Source of the DNA: an uncultured Alphaproteobacteria bacterium
Lineage (GTDB): Bacteria; Pseudomonadota; Alphaproteobacteria; HIMB59; GCA-002718135
Assembly: GCA_902511405.1 (NCBI GenBank)
Contig: CABXEZ010000001.1
Location: forward strand, 48,071 to 112,070
Length of the DNA stretch: 64,000 nucleotides
Direction: 5' to 3'
Shown here piece after piece: positions 9,801-18,541 of the stretch. Under the pieces are notes generated by a model that saw only the letters and a program-made list of their open reading frames with translations, ran no database searches and was not told where the DNA came from. Every line of letters begins with the position of its first letter. Within the stretch, counting starts at the first letter, position 1. Both the position numbers and the translations under genes were made by a program.

Positions 9801-10309
9801 CCTCTTCCACCACCACCCCAGCTCGCTTTCACAATAACAGGGTAACCAATTTTATTTACCTCATCGTGAATGGTTTTCTTATTTGCTTCATTTACTTTTA
9901 CTGAAGGAATGGTGCTAACCCCAGCTTCGTCTGCAACTTCTTTTGCTGCAGTCTTGTTTCCAAGTCTATTAAGTATTTCTTTAGTGGGCCCAATAAATAT
10001 AATATTATTTTTTTCACACTGATCAGCTAAATCAGGATTTTCTGATAAAAAACCATATCCAGGATGAATAGCATCTACGTCTGCTTTCTTTGCAATATCA
10101 ATGATGGAATTAATATCGAGATATGCTTGGATAGGTCCTTTACCTTCACCCACAAGATAACTCTCATCAGTCTTAAAGCGATGAAGAGCAAACCTATCTT
10201 CTTTCGAATAAATAGCAGCAGTTTTGATGCCAGACTCTTCTGCAGCTCTAAATATTCTAATAGCAATTTCACTTCTATTAGCTGCTAATATTTTTTTAAT
10301 TTTTTTCAT
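6869..10309 (-). CDS. pyc: Pyruvate carboxylase
   Basis: Makes oxaloacetate from pyruvate and bicarbonate with ATP and biotin (anaplerosis). 1,146 residues, the full length of the alpha4-type enzyme. The biotin carboxylase domain (~1-450) includes the ATP-grasp loop GGGGRGMR and the catalytic segment VEVNPRIQVEHTVTE. The carboxyltransferase domain (~530-800) has TTMRDAHQSLLATRMRT and the metal-binding HYHTHDTSG. The C-terminal biotinyl domain carries EAMKMET with the target lysine. The start overlaps the end of nth by 14 bp on the same strand, so the two are probably co-transcribed. No frameshift seen. Confidence 0.96.
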   Translation of the reverse strand: MKKIKKILAANRSEIAIRIFRAAEESGIKTAAIYSKEDRFALHRFKTDESYLVGEGKGPIQAYLDINSIIDIAKKADVDAIHPGYGFLSENPDLADQCEKNNIIFIGPTKEILNRLGNKTAAKEVADEAGVSTIPSVKVNEANKKTIHDEVNKIGYPVIVKASWGGGGRGMRVVRSPDELSEQIELAQSESKKAFGKDEVFIEKFLEDAAHIEVQILGDKHGNIVHLYERDCSLQRRHQKIIERAPAHFLEETSRQSICGSAVKIAKYVNYCGAGTVEFLYDKKNNQHYFIEVNPRIQVEHTVTEEVTGIDIVKAQIRIAEGAKIGEDPALPNQENIKLDGYAIQCRVTTEDPLNNFMPDYGKIMTYRSASGFGVRLDGATAASGSIITPYYDSLLVKVTTWAQSTDDCIRRMDRALREFRIRGVKTNLVFLESLINNDDFKSGKYNTNFVDTNKDLYNFKPKKDRASKIISYLGDIVVNGHPDIKGRTNDFDLTDAVIPSFEKNNSVTNYVEELKKHGPEKLCQKIKEKKYTLITDTTMRDAHQSLLATRMRTDDLVNIAEFYSNKLSDLFSIECWGGATFDTSMRFLKEDPWDRLAKINQQAPNILKQMLLRGSNAVGYKNYPDNVVKFFVKEAAQAGIDIFRVFDSLNLIDNMKVSIEEVRLQNKICEGTICYTNDVTDPKENKYTLKYYIELAKELEKAGSHIIAIKDMAGLCKPSAIKLLIKELRNEISLPIHYHTHDTSGTSSATVLAAIEEGIDIVDLAMDSMSGLTSQPALGSVVSIMKQNHEDSRLDEVNIREASLYWEQVRNNYKAFETDFKGGSSDVYLHQMPGGQFTNLKEQARSLGITTDKWGLVANMYAEVNKMFGDIIKVTPSSKVVGDMALYMITNDLSPEDILDPNKEISFPSSVVEFFKGEIGIPMGGFPEKLQKKILGNEKPLTERAGAVLASVNLNMEKEKLETKYEEKISNQQLASYLMYPKVFVDFMDHRQAYSDTSILSTELFFYGPLPDKEYSLPIDKGKNLIVRYLAKGEPNANGSSSVFFELNGQPRTIEITNTEFSKNVATKIKSEEGNPNHIGSPLPGQVAKIFVNEGIKVIKGDRVLVIEAMKMETTINAEKSGTIKKIFVNSGDNVETKDLLIEIE

Positions 10310-10931
10310 TTTTTAAATACAAACAGTGTTTAGTGATGACACATTGGTCACACATTGGTTTTTGCGATTTGCATGTATATCTTCCGTGCAAAATAAGCAA
10401 GTGATGGGCTGTTTTTAGCCATTTTTTAGGTGTTATTTGCTCTAAAATTTCCTGTGTTTGGTCTGCGGTTTTAGTTTTTGCTAACCCTACTCGGTTTGAA
10501 ACACGGTAAACATGAGTATCTACAGCAATTCTTGGAATATCTAAAATTTCATTTTGATAAACACTAGCCGTTTTATTGCCCACTCCTGGCAAGCTTGTTA
10601 AATCATTAAATTCGCTAGGGATTTTGCTTTTGTAATCTTTAATTAATATTTTTGATAAATTAATAACATTCTTAGCTTTGGAGTTATAAAGTCCAATTGT
10701 TTTAATATATCCTTTCAGTTTTCTCTCTCCTAAAGCAACCATATCTTTTGGGGGTTTAACCGCTTTAAACAAATCTTTTGTGGCATTATTTACTGATTTG
10801 TCTGTTGCCTGTGCTGATAAAACAACAGAGACTAAAAATGTATATGGGTTCCGGTAATTAAGCTCTGTCTTTGGTTCACCAATTTTTTTTGCCAGAATTC
10901 TATAAACAGAATTGATTGAACTTTTATCCAT
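10296..10931 (-). CDS. nth: Endonuclease III, base-excision DNA glycosylase
   Basis: Removes oxidised pyrimidines and nicks the abasic site. The helix-hairpin-helix LPGVGNKTA holds the catalytic lysine at 120 and VDTHVYR the aspartate at 138, the same numbers as in E. coli. A [4Fe-4S] cluster ligand set C-x6-C-x2-C-x5-C closes the protein. At 211 residues it is the usual size. It is divergent from the DUF2244 gene and precedes pyc; nth-DUF2244 adjacency is common in Alphaproteobacteria. Confidence 0.95.
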   Translation of the reverse strand: MDKSSINSVYRILAKKIGEPKTELNYRNPYTFLVSVVLSAQATDKSVNNATKDLFKAVKPPKDMVALGERKLKGYIKTIGLYNSKAKNVINLSKILIKDYKSKIPSEFNDLTSLPGVGNKTASVYQNEILDIPRIAVDTHVYRVSNRVGLAKTKTADQTQEILEQITPKKWLKTAHHLLILHGRYTCKSQKPMCDQCVITKHCLYLKNEKN

Positions 10932-10983
10932 GAGCCCACTTTAAAATAAAAAATTTTTATATAAATACTAAAATACAACAAAT

Positions 10984-11430
10984 ATGATGAAAGAAAAAAT
11001 AACACCTTATCAAAGCAGTTCCAAATTAGTTTTTATAATTTTAGGAATAATTTTAATGTTTTGGAGTGTTCTTTTCTCTTTATTTCTCATAGCACAAGGA
11101 GCATGGCCTGTTTCAATATTTCTTGGAGCTGAATACCTCGTTATAGTTTTTCTTATTCGAATATATTTTAAAGAAAAAGATATTAATGACCAAATTAGTA
11201 TTGATGAAAAAGAAATCTCTATAAAAAAATTTAAAGGTGATAAACTTTTTTATTCTTCTAAGTTCAACACTTATTGGTCAAAAGTATTTTTTACTAAACA
11301 AAAAAATAAATCAAAACTATCAATTAGAGAATCAGACAAAGAAACTGAGGTTGCTTCATTTTTGCATGCCGAACTAAAAGAGTCTTTATATAATCGAATT
11401 ACAAATCAAATAATTTTATTTAGAAAATAA
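10984..11430 (+). CDS. DUF2244-family membrane protein
   Basis: 148 residues with two N-terminal membrane segments (about 15-37 and 43-63) separated by the short loop AQGAWP, then a cytoplasmic beta-rich region with the isolated motif FNTYWSKV. This matches the alphaproteobacterial DUF2244 family, typically encoded beside nth. The 3' end overlaps dapB, read from the other strand, by 15 bp. Function unknown. Confidence 0.75.
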   Translation: MMKEKITPYQSSSKLVFIILGIILMFWSVLFSLFLIAQGAWPVSIFLGAEYLVIVFLIRIYFKEKDINDQISIDEKEISIKKFKGDKLFYSSKFNTYWSKVFFTKQKNKSKLSIRESDKETEVASFLHAELKESLYNRITNQIILFRK

Positions 11431-12225
11431 CAAATCGTTCATTGTATAGAAGCCTGATTTTTTCTTGCTTAGAAATATAGCGGCATCGATGGCACCTTTA
11501 ACAAAGATTGATCTGTTGTTTGCTTTATGAACTAAATCAACCCTATCATTTTCACCAATAAAACTAACAGTATGTTCTCCAGCAATCTCACCGCCTCTTG
11601 TTACTGAAAAACCAATATCTCCTTTTTTTCTATTGGTTAACTTTTTTGTTCTGTCTAAAACTTTTGATTTATTCAATGAAACTTTTCTTCCCTCTGCAGC
11701 ATATTCACCTAGTGACAAAGCTGTTCCAGACGGTGCATCCTTTTTATGTTTATGATGCGTTTCTGCAATTTCAATATCATAATCTGTATCCTTTAAGGCG
11801 TGTGCGGTTTGTTGAACTAAATTAAAAAGTAAATTTACACCAAGACTCATGTTTGAAGACATAAGAATTGGAATTTTTTTTGCGTAACTTTTAACTTTCT
11901 TTTTTTGAGATTCAGTCATTCCAGTTGTACCAATAATAACAGCCGTTTTATTTTGTGATGCTATTTTAACATTCTCCAAAGTAGATTGTGGTGTAGTAAA
12001 ATCTATTAGCACGCTTGCTAATTTAATTGAGATAGCTGGGTTAGAGTCAATTATTTTTGTTGAATTAATATCAGAGACGTTTTTAAATTGTTTATTGATG
12101 TCTTTGTGTTTTTTATGTTCAAAACCCCCAACAAACTCAAGCTTATTGTTATCAATAATCTGTTTAGATAATTCTTGACCCATGCGGCCCAGACATCCTG
12201 CTACTGCAATATTAATTTTTGCCAT
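11416..12225 (-). CDS. dapB: 4-hydroxy-tetrahydrodipicolinate reductase
   Basis: Reduces the DapA product on the lysine/diaminopimelate pathway using NAD(P)H. The nucleotide-binding loop GCLGRMGQ lies near residue 10, DFTTPQ at the end of the Rossmann half, and the catalytic/substrate-binding segment ETHHKHKKDAPSGTAL around residue 155 holds the conserved His and Lys. 269 residues, normal length. It stands 39 bp before dnaJ on the same strand. Confidence 0.95.
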   Translation of the reverse strand: MAKINIAVAGCLGRMGQELSKQIIDNNKLEFVGGFEHKKHKDINKQFKNVSDINSTKIIDSNPAISIKLASVLIDFTTPQSTLENVKIASQNKTAVIIGTTGMTESQKKKVKSYAKKIPILMSSNMSLGVNLLFNLVQQTAHALKDTDYDIEIAETHHKHKKDAPSGTALSLGEYAAEGRKVSLNKSKVLDRTKKLTNRKKGDIGFSVTRGGEIAGEHTVSFIGENDRVDLVHKANNRSIFVKGAIDAAIFLSKKKSGFYTMNDLLFSK

Positions 12226-12264
12226 AAGTTGCTTATACTTTGGGTAGACTTGATTGAAAAGAAA

Positions 12265-13389
12265 TTAAGTTAAATCTTCCCAAACTTCTTTTAACTTAGA
12301 AAAGAAACTTTGAGATTTTGGGCTGTGTTTTTTTGACGTGCCACCTTCTTTTTCAAATTCCTGCAATATTGCCTTTTGTTTACTATTGAGATTAACCGGG
12401 ATTTCTACATTTGCCTCAACGTACATATCTCCTCTTCTTGTCTGTCGAAGAATACTCATACCCTTACCTTTTAAACGAAACTGAGTTTCTGATTGTGTGC
12501 CTGGAGGAATATTAAGTCTGGCCTTCTTTCCCTCTATAGTCGGAACTTCTACATCGCCACCAAGAATTGCTGTTGTAATTGAAATAGGAATTTGGCAAAA
12601 AATATTTTCTTCTTCTCTCTCAAATAATTTATCTTTTTGCACTTCAACAAAAATATATAAATCACCATTTCCAGCTCCTCTTTGTCCAGGCTCTCCCTCA
12701 CCAGATATGCGAATTCTTGTACCCGTATCAACACCTGCTGGAATTGTTACAGAAATAGTTTTTTGTTTTTTAACTTGTCCTGTTCCACTACATTTTAAAC
12801 ATGGGTTTTTAATGGATGAACCTTCACCACCACAAGTTGGACAAGGACGCTCTATTGAAAAGAAGCCTTGAGTTGATCTGACTTTTCCTTGTCCGCCACA
12901 TGTCGAGCAAGTACTTGGTCCTGTTTTATCAGCACTTCCAGTTGCTGAACATAAATCGCAACCATCGTAACTTGGGATTCTTATTTGAGATTTTTTTCCG
13001 TTATAAGCTTCTTGAAGAGAAACTGACATATTATAACGAAGATCATTTCCTCTTTGCGGTCCTCGTTGTCTTGATTGACCACCAAAGCCTCCACCAAAAA
13101 ATTCTTCAAATATATCAGAAAAACCTCCTCCAAAATCTCCAAAGCCTTGGCCACCTCCACCCTGACGAAAGGCGTCATGACCATACTGATCATAAGCAGA
13201 TCTTTTTTCAGAATCTTTTAAGATTTCATAAGCAGCTGATACTTCTTTAAATTTGCGTTCAGACTCTTTATCATCTTTATTTCTGTCAGGATGATATTTC
13301 ATCGCAAGCTTACGGTAAGATTTTTTTATTTCATCATCACTGGCATTTCTTTGAACACCAAGTATTTCGTAAAAATCTTTATCAGCCAT
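12265..13389 (-). CDS. dnaJ: Chaperone DnaJ (Hsp40)
   Basis: Co-chaperone that stimulates DnaK ATPase activity and presents substrate. The J domain (1-70) has HPD at 33-35, followed by a Gly/Phe-rich linker, four zinc-binding repeats ([32 protein letters not shown]) and the C-terminal substrate-binding beta domains. The first zinc repeat reads CSATG rather than the usual CxGTG, but both cysteine pairs are intact. 374 residues. It lies directly downstream of dnaK, 33 bp away. Confidence 0.96.
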   Translation of the reverse strand: MADKDFYEILGVQRNASDDEIKKSYRKLAMKYHPDRNKDDKESERKFKEVSAAYEILKDSEKRSAYDQYGHDAFRQGGGGQGFGDFGGGFSDIFEEFFGGGFGGQSRQRGPQRGNDLRYNMSVSLQEAYNGKKSQIRIPSYDGCDLCSATGSADKTGPSTCSTCGGQGKVRSTQGFFSIERPCPTCGGEGSSIKNPCLKCSGTGQVKKQKTISVTIPAGVDTGTRIRISGEGEPGQRGAGNGDLYIFVEVQKDKLFEREEENIFCQIPISITTAILGGDVEVPTIEGKKARLNIPPGTQSETQFRLKGKGMSILRQTRRGDMYVEANVEIPVNLNSKQKAILQEFEKEGGTSKKHSPKSQSFFSKLKEVWEDLT

Positions 13390-13422
13390 TTACGCCCCTT
13401 TAAAAGGTAATATTAGATAAGG

Positions 13423-15342
13423 TTAGTCTTTTTTATCTTCGTCTACTTCTTCGAATTCTGCATCAACTACCTTTTCATCTTTTTTATCAGAAGATGGCTC
13501 TTCACCGGAAGGATCAGGTTGGGGTGCTCCAGCCTGTGGATCTTGTTTATAAATCGCCTCACCTAACTTCATAGAAGATTGAACTAAAGATTCTGTTTTT
13601 GCTTTAATTGCTTCCATATCATCGCTGTCTTTAACTTTTTTTAACTCTTCTATATCAGCAGTTATTTTGTTTTTATCTTCTTCAGGAACCTTATCACCGT
13701 GCTCTTTTAGATTTTTCTCTGTTTCGTTAATTAAGCTGTCGGCTTGATTTTTAGTATCCACGGACTCTCTTTTTTTCTTATCTTCCTCAGCATTTTCTTC
13801 TGCTTCCTTAACCATTCTTTCAATTTCATCATCTGATAAACCTCCAGATGCTTGGATACGAATTTGCTGCTCTTTACCTGTTGATTTATCTTTAGCTGAA
13901 ACATTAACAATGCCGTTTGCATCAATATCAAAGGTGACTTCAATCTGCGGCATTCCTCTTGCTGCAGGGGGGATGCCAACCAAATCAAACTGGCCAAGCA
14001 ATTTATTATCAGCAGCCATTTCTCTTTCACCTTGGAACACACGGATTGTTACTGCACTTTGATTATCTTCTGCAGTAGAGAAAACTTGACTTTTCTTTGT
14101 TGGAATAGTTGTGTTTTTATCAATTAAGCGAGTAAATACTCCACCCAAAGTTTCAATTCCAAGAGATAAAGGTGTTACGTCTAAAAGTAAGACATCCTTA
14201 ACATCCCCTTGTAATACTCCGCCTTGAATAGCTGCACCAGACGCAACAACTTCATCGGGGTTAACACCCTTGTTAGGATCTTTACCAAAAAAGTTTTTAA
14301 CTAACTCTGTTACTTTAGGCATTCTAGTCATACCACCAACAAGAATAACATCATCAATATCTGCTGCTTGCAGGCCGGCGTCTTTAAGAGCTTGTTCACA
14401 GGGTTTTAAACTTTGCGTTAGAAGATCACCAACAATTGCTTCAAGTTTTGCCCTTGATAATTTTATAGTTAAATGTTTTGGGCCAGATTGGTCAGCAGTA
14501 ATAAATGGAAGGTTTACTTCTGTTTCAGTTGAGCTTGAAAGTTCTATTTTTGCTTTTTCTGCAGCTTCTTTTAATCTTTGAAGTGCAAGTTTATCTGATC
14601 TAAGATCAACACCATTATCTTTTTTAAATTCATCAGCTAAATAATTAATTATTTCTAAATCAAAATCTTCTCCACCTAAATGTGTATCGCCATTTGTAGA
14701 TTTAACTTCAAATACTCCGTCTCCAATTTCTAAAATTGAAATATCAAATGTACCTCCACCTAGATCATAAACAGCTACAGTTCCAGTTTTTTTCTTATCA
14801 AGTCCGTATGCAAGTGCCGCTGCTGTGGGCTCATTAATAATTCTAAGTACTTCTAAACCAGCAATTTTGCCAGCATCTTTAGTAGCTTGTCTTTGTGCAT
14901 CATTGAAATAAGCTGGCACAGTAATAACTGCTTGAGTAACATTCTCTCCAAGATAACTCTCAGCTGTTTCTTTCATTTTTTGTAAAACGAAAGCACTAAT
15001 TTGACTAGGACTATATTTTTCGCTTCGCGCCTCTACCCAAGCATCGCCATTATCACCTTTTACGATTTTATAAGGAACAAGGCCGCTATCATCTTTGACT
15101 AATTTATCTTCAAAATTTCTTCCAATTAATCTTTTTATGGCAAAAAGAGTATTTTCTGGATTGGTTACAGCTTGTCTTTTAGCTGATTGGCCTACGAGTT
15201 TTTCTTTAGACTCTGTGAAAGCAACCATTGAGGGGGTTGTTCTAGCGCCTTCTGAGTTTTCAATAACCTTTGCTTCTTTTCCGTCCATCACCGCAACACA
15301 AGAATTTGTGGTACCGAGATCTATTCCAATAACTTTTGCCAT
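13423..15342 (-). CDS. dnaK: Chaperone DnaK (Hsp70)
   Basis: ATP-driven protein-folding chaperone. The N-terminal signature [12 protein letters not shown] (6-17), phosphate loop [10 protein letters not shown] and [11 protein letters not shown] mark the nucleotide-binding domain. The substrate domain and helical lid follow, ending in the acidic EEVDEDKKD tail needed for co-chaperone contact. 639 residues, standard. Codon use is richer in GC than most of the window, in keeping with high expression. A heat-shock-like promoter can be proposed 54-81 bp upstream of the ATG. Confidence 0.97.
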   Translation of the reverse strand: MAKVIGIDLGTTNSCVAVMDGKEAKVIENSEGARTTPSMVAFTESKEKLVGQSAKRQAVTNPENTLFAIKRLIGRNFEDKLVKDDSGLVPYKIVKGDNGDAWVEARSEKYSPSQISAFVLQKMKETAESYLGENVTQAVITVPAYFNDAQRQATKDAGKIAGLEVLRIINEPTAAALAYGLDKKKTGTVAVYDLGGGTFDISILEIGDGVFEVKSTNGDTHLGGEDFDLEIINYLADEFKKDNGVDLRSDKLALQRLKEAAEKAKIELSSSTETEVNLPFITADQSGPKHLTIKLSRAKLEAIVGDLLTQSLKPCEQALKDAGLQAADIDDVILVGGMTRMPKVTELVKNFFGKDPNKGVNPDEVVASGAAIQGGVLQGDVKDVLLLDVTPLSLGIETLGGVFTRLIDKNTTIPTKKSQVFSTAEDNQSAVTIRVFQGEREMAADNKLLGQFDLVGIPPAARGMPQIEVTFDIDANGIVNVSAKDKSTGKEQQIRIQASGGLSDDEIERMVKEAEENAEEDKKKRESVDTKNQADSLINETEKNLKEHGDKVPEEDKNKITADIEELKKVKDSDDMEAIKAKTESLVQSSMKLGEAIYKQDPQAGAPQPDPSGEEPSSDKKDEKVVDAEFEEVDEDKKD

Positions 15343-15395
15343 AATAATTTCGTCCTATTTTGATTAAATTTTTGCCTTATATGGGGCTATAAAGA

Positions 15396-15423
15396 ATATG
15401 GTATGAAAGTTTAAAAATACAAG
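15396..15423 (-). promoter_or_regulatory. Possible sigma-32-type promoter of dnaK
   Basis: On the minus strand, CTTG (15423-15420) is followed after 18 bp by CCATAT (15401-15396), about 54 bp before the dnaK ATG. The alphaproteobacterial heat-shock consensus is CTTG, 17-18 bp, then a C-rich CYTAT-type element, so the match is partial. No CIRCE operator is seen nearby despite the hrcA gene upstream. Confidence 0.35.
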
Positions 15424-15458
15424 AAGTTAAGCTAAATATTTGTTATTATGAATTTTTC

Positions 15459-16154
15459 TTAGTTTTTGGCTTCTTTATCACTAACGTCATTATCTGATTT
15501 TAATTCTTTGTCAGGCTCCACTTCAGCATCTTTTTGAGGTTTTTTTGACACCCCCACCATAGCTGGTCTTAACAATCTATCGTGCATCATGTATCCAGAT
15601 TGAATTTCTTGAACAACAATCCCCTCATCAAGATCATTATTTTCAATTTCCATCATTGCTTGATGAAGATTTGGATCAAATTTTTTATCCAGTGAATCAA
15701 TTTTTGTAATACCATTTTTTTCCAAAGCAGTTGATAGTTCTTTTTTGACCATTAAAAGTCCTTCTATTAAATTTTTAATTGATTGAGGATGTTCCTCCTC
15801 CTCATTAATAGCTGACAAGGCTCTTTCTAAATTATCTCCTGGAGATAAAATATCTCTTGCAAAATTAACACTACCGTACTTTATTGAGTCAATTTTTTCT
15901 CTTTCAAATCTTTTACGAAGATTTTCCATTTCAGCCAAGACTCTAATTTTTTCTTCTTTTAATATTTTGATCTCTCCCTTGAGAATATCTTCTTCTGTTT
16001 CTTTTATATTTTCTTCTTCTTCAGATTCTGCATCCTCATCAATATTTTCTGAATTAATTTCATCTATATTACCTTCTTTGGAATCGTCTACGTCTTGTGA
16101 TTCATGGCTTTCATTAATTTCTTCTTCAGTTTGTTCTTTATCTTTTTCCATCAC
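15459..16154 (-). CDS. grpE: Nucleotide exchange factor GrpE
   Basis: Releases ADP from DnaK. 231 residues. The first ~65 residues are extremely acidic (Glu/Asp-rich) and probably disordered, then a long coiled-coil helix (LKEEKIRVLAEMENLRKRFERE) and the C-terminal beta domain with DPNLHQAMMEIE and VVQEIQSGYMMHDRLLRPAMVGVSK, the GrpE signature. The start overlaps the hrcA stop by 4 bp, so translation is coupled. The adjacent Met-Met leaves a one-codon ambiguity in the start. Confidence 0.95.
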   Translation of the reverse strand: MMEKDKEQTEEEINESHESQDVDDSKEGNIDEINSENIDEDAESEEEENIKETEEDILKGEIKILKEEKIRVLAEMENLRKRFEREKIDSIKYGSVNFARDILSPGDNLERALSAINEEEEHPQSIKNLIEGLLMVKKELSTALEKNGITKIDSLDKKFDPNLHQAMMEIENNDLDEGIVVQEIQSGYMMHDRLLRPAMVGVSKKPQKDAEVEPDKELKSDNDVSDKEAKN

Positions 16155-17197
16155 TTAATAACCTTTCCAATTATTTTTGACGTATAATCAACCAGGGGCA
16201 CAATTTTAGAATAATTTAACCTTGTTGGTCCAACCACCCCAATTGCGCCTACAATTTTTTGTTCCTTATTTTTATATGGGGCCATTACCACAGAAAGACC
16301 AGAGTGTTTAAATAAAAAATTTTGTGAACCAATAAAAATTTGCACTCCTTTTGCGTTACCGGCATTTTCAAGAATGTCTATAAAAGTGGTTTTTTTTTCT
16401 ATTTCGTCAAATAGCTCTCTTATTTGATCAAGATCATTAGAAATTATTTCATCTTCTAAGAGTTTGGATTGTCCATGTAAAAAAATATAAGGATTATTAA
16501 ATTTAGGATCTATTTCTACAATACCTTTTTTTATAAGTTTGCTGGAAATATCCTCTAGGTTAGATCTTGAGCTCGATACGTCCTCTTGGATTATTTTTTT
16601 TATTTGATTAATGTTTTTGTTTTTAAATTTTTCGCTTAGATAATTTGATGTTTGTTGAAGTTCTAAATTAGTATATTTACCGGCATCATCTATAATTCTA
16701 TTTTCTATTTCTCCATTTTCATAAGCTAAAATTGACATTATTTGGGATTGATTAAGTCTTATAAATTCAAGGTGTTTTAAATTCTTTTGATATTTTGGAG
16801 CTATAACTATGCCGGCATAGTTAGACAGTCCAGAAATTGCTCTTGATGCCTCATCTAATACTTCCTGATATGATTTACTTTTTGAGGAACCCAGCTGCTC
16901 AATGTTTTCTTTGTCTTCTTTAGAAATTCTACCAAACTCTAATAAGCCGTCTACAAAAAATCTCATCCCCTTATCTGTTGGAACTCTTCCTGCAGAGGTA
17001 TGGGGAGCAAATAATAGTCCTTCTTTTTGAAGATTTGATAATATATTTCTAACAGAAGCAGATGAGATATCTAAACCAGCTCTTTTTAAAACAGTCTCTG
17101 AGCCTGAAGGAGAGCCTGTTTCTAAATAGCTCTCAACAACAGTTTTAAAAATTTGTTTAGTGCGATCTGTTAGCTCTAAATACAAATTGTTTTTCAT
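16151..17197 (-). CDS. hrcA: Heat-inducible transcription repressor HrcA
   Basis: Represses chaperone operons by binding CIRCE. 348 residues. The N-terminal winged helix includes ASVRNILSNLQKEGLLFAPHTSAGRVPTD, the family signature, followed by the GAF-like domain and the C-terminal GAIGVVGPTRLNY. It heads the hrcA-grpE run and is divergent from rph over 51 bp. No CIRCE (GCACTC-N9-GAGTGC) is visible near dnaK or hrcA, so its main target may be groESL outside the window. Confidence 0.95.
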   Translation of the reverse strand: MKNNLYLELTDRTKQIFKTVVESYLETGSPSGSETVLKRAGLDISSASVRNILSNLQKEGLLFAPHTSAGRVPTDKGMRFFVDGLLEFGRISKEDKENIEQLGSSKSKSYQEVLDEASRAISGLSNYAGIVIAPKYQKNLKHLEFIRLNQSQIMSILAYENGEIENRIIDDAGKYTNLELQQTSNYLSEKFKNKNINQIKKIIQEDVSSSRSNLEDISSKLIKKGIVEIDPKFNNPYIFLHGQSKLLEDEIISNDLDQIRELFDEIEKKTTFIDILENAGNAKGVQIFIGSQNFLFKHSGLSVVMAPYKNKEQKIVGAIGVVGPTRLNYSKIVPLVDYTSKIIGKVIK

Positions 17198-17248
17198 GTG
17201 TAATATATTGGTGTATTAATAATAAAATTCAATTATTAGATATATTAA

Positions 17249-17959
17249 ATGAGAAAAGATAGAAATTTTGATCAACTGAGAGATGTTACATTTGAAACAA
17301 ATGTTAATCTTCATGCAGAAGGATCGTGCCTTGTCAAGTTTGGGAACACCCATGTTTTGTGTACTGCATCAATAGATGAAAAAACACCTCCATGGCTTCG
17401 TAATTCAGGAAAAGGTTGGGTTACAGCTGAATATGGAATGTTGCCAAGATCTACAAACACGCGTATTGATAGAGAGGCAGCAAGAGGAAAGCAAAGCGGG
17501 AGAACACAAGAGATACAGAGGTTGATTGGAAGAAGCCTGAGATCTGTTACGAATTTACAAGAACTTGGTGAACGTCAAATTAAAATTGATTGTGATGTTA
17601 TACAAGCAGATGGTGGAACAAGAACAGCGTCTATAAGTGGTGGTTTTGTGGCGCTTTACCTAGCAATAGAGAAATTGAAAAAAAATTATAACATTCAACA
17701 AAAAATCATAAAAAACTATGTTGCCGCCATCTCTGTTGGTATTGTTGATAATAAACCATGCTTAGATTTAGATTATGAAGAAGATTCTGCCGCTCAAGTT
17801 GATGCAAATTTTGTTATTTGTGATAATGAAAAATTATCAGAAATACAGGTTACAGGTGAAGAGTTTTTTTTCAGCTCAGGTCAATATCAGGAATTATACA
17901 AACTAGCGCAAATTGGTATTAGTCAAATTATATCTAAGCAAAAAAGTGCCCTGGGATAA
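17249..17959 (+). CDS. rph: Ribonuclease PH
   Basis: Phosphorolytic 3'-5' exoribonuclease that trims tRNA 3' ends. 236 residues, usual length. Conserved segments include [13 protein letters not shown], the RxxR-rich [13 protein letters not shown] and [24 protein letters not shown], and the phosphate/metal site [16 protein letters not shown]. It is divergent from hrcA, the common alphaproteobacterial arrangement, and is followed 3 bp later by rdgB. Confidence 0.96.
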   Translation: MRKDRNFDQLRDVTFETNVNLHAEGSCLVKFGNTHVLCTASIDEKTPPWLRNSGKGWVTAEYGMLPRSTNTRIDREAARGKQSGRTQEIQRLIGRSLRSVTNLQELGERQIKIDCDVIQADGGTRTASISGGFVALYLAIEKLKKNYNIQQKIIKNYVAAISVGIVDNKPCLDLDYEEDSAAQVDANFVICDNEKLSEIQVTGEEFFFSSGQYQELYKLAQIGISQIISKQKSALG

Positions 17960-17962
17960 AAA

Positions 17963-18541
17963 TTGAAAGATATCTTATTTTTTTCGCATAACCAAAAAAA
18001 AATAATTGAAGTAAAGCAAATCTTTAAAGACAGTAAAATTAAAGTTTATGACTTAAATTCATTTGAAAAAATTAAAGAACCAAAAGAGACTGGGGACACA
18101 TTTGCATCAAATGCCAAAATTAAATCTAAATATGGTCAAGAATTATTCAATATGCCTTGTTTTGCAGATGACTCAGGTTTTTGTGTTGAAGCTCTAAAAA
18201 ATAATCCAGGTGTAAAATCAAAAAGATTTTTAAAAAAATTCTCTAACAATAAAAAGGCGTTTGAATATATTATTTCAGATGTAATTAAGAAAAAAAACAA
18301 TAAAGCTTTTTTTATTACCGCCATATCCTTAACTCTAAAAAAAAATCATCATGTAATATTTTTAGGAAAAATTAATGGTACTGTGACTTTAGAACCAAGA
18401 GGTTCTAACGGATTTGGATATGATCCAATTTTTATTCCAGATAATAATATTAAAACATTTGCGGAAATGAACCTTGAAGAAAAGAATGTTATTAGTCACA
18501 GAAAAATTGCAATAACAAAATTAAAATCATTCTTATTTTGA
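17963..18541 (+). CDS. rdgB: XTP/dITP diphosphatase (RdgB/HAM1)
   Basis: Hydrolyses deaminated purine nucleotides to keep them out of nucleic acids. A TTG start 3 bp after the rph stop is the only one that preserves the N-terminal strand ILFFSHNQKKIIEVKQIF. The active-site segments FADDSGFCVEAL and SNGFGYDPIFIP are intact, as is the closing EEKNVISHRKIAI. 192 residues. The end overlaps the convergent lppC-like gene by 9 bp. Confidence 0.93.
   Translation: MKDILFFSHNQKKIIEVKQIFKDSKIKVYDLNSFEKIKEPKETGDTFASNAKIKSKYGQELFNMPCFADDSGFCVEALKNNPGVKSKRFLKKFSNNKKAFEYIISDVIKKKNNKAFFITAISLTLKKNHHVIFLGKINGTVTLEPRGSNGFGYDPIFIPDNNIKTFAEMNLEEKNVISHRKIAITKLKSFLF

Noticed and set aside
12497..12871. 124-residue frame antisense to dnaJ
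   Set aside because: Shadow of the zinc-binding and substrate domains of DnaJ, whose codon constraints keep the opposite strand open.
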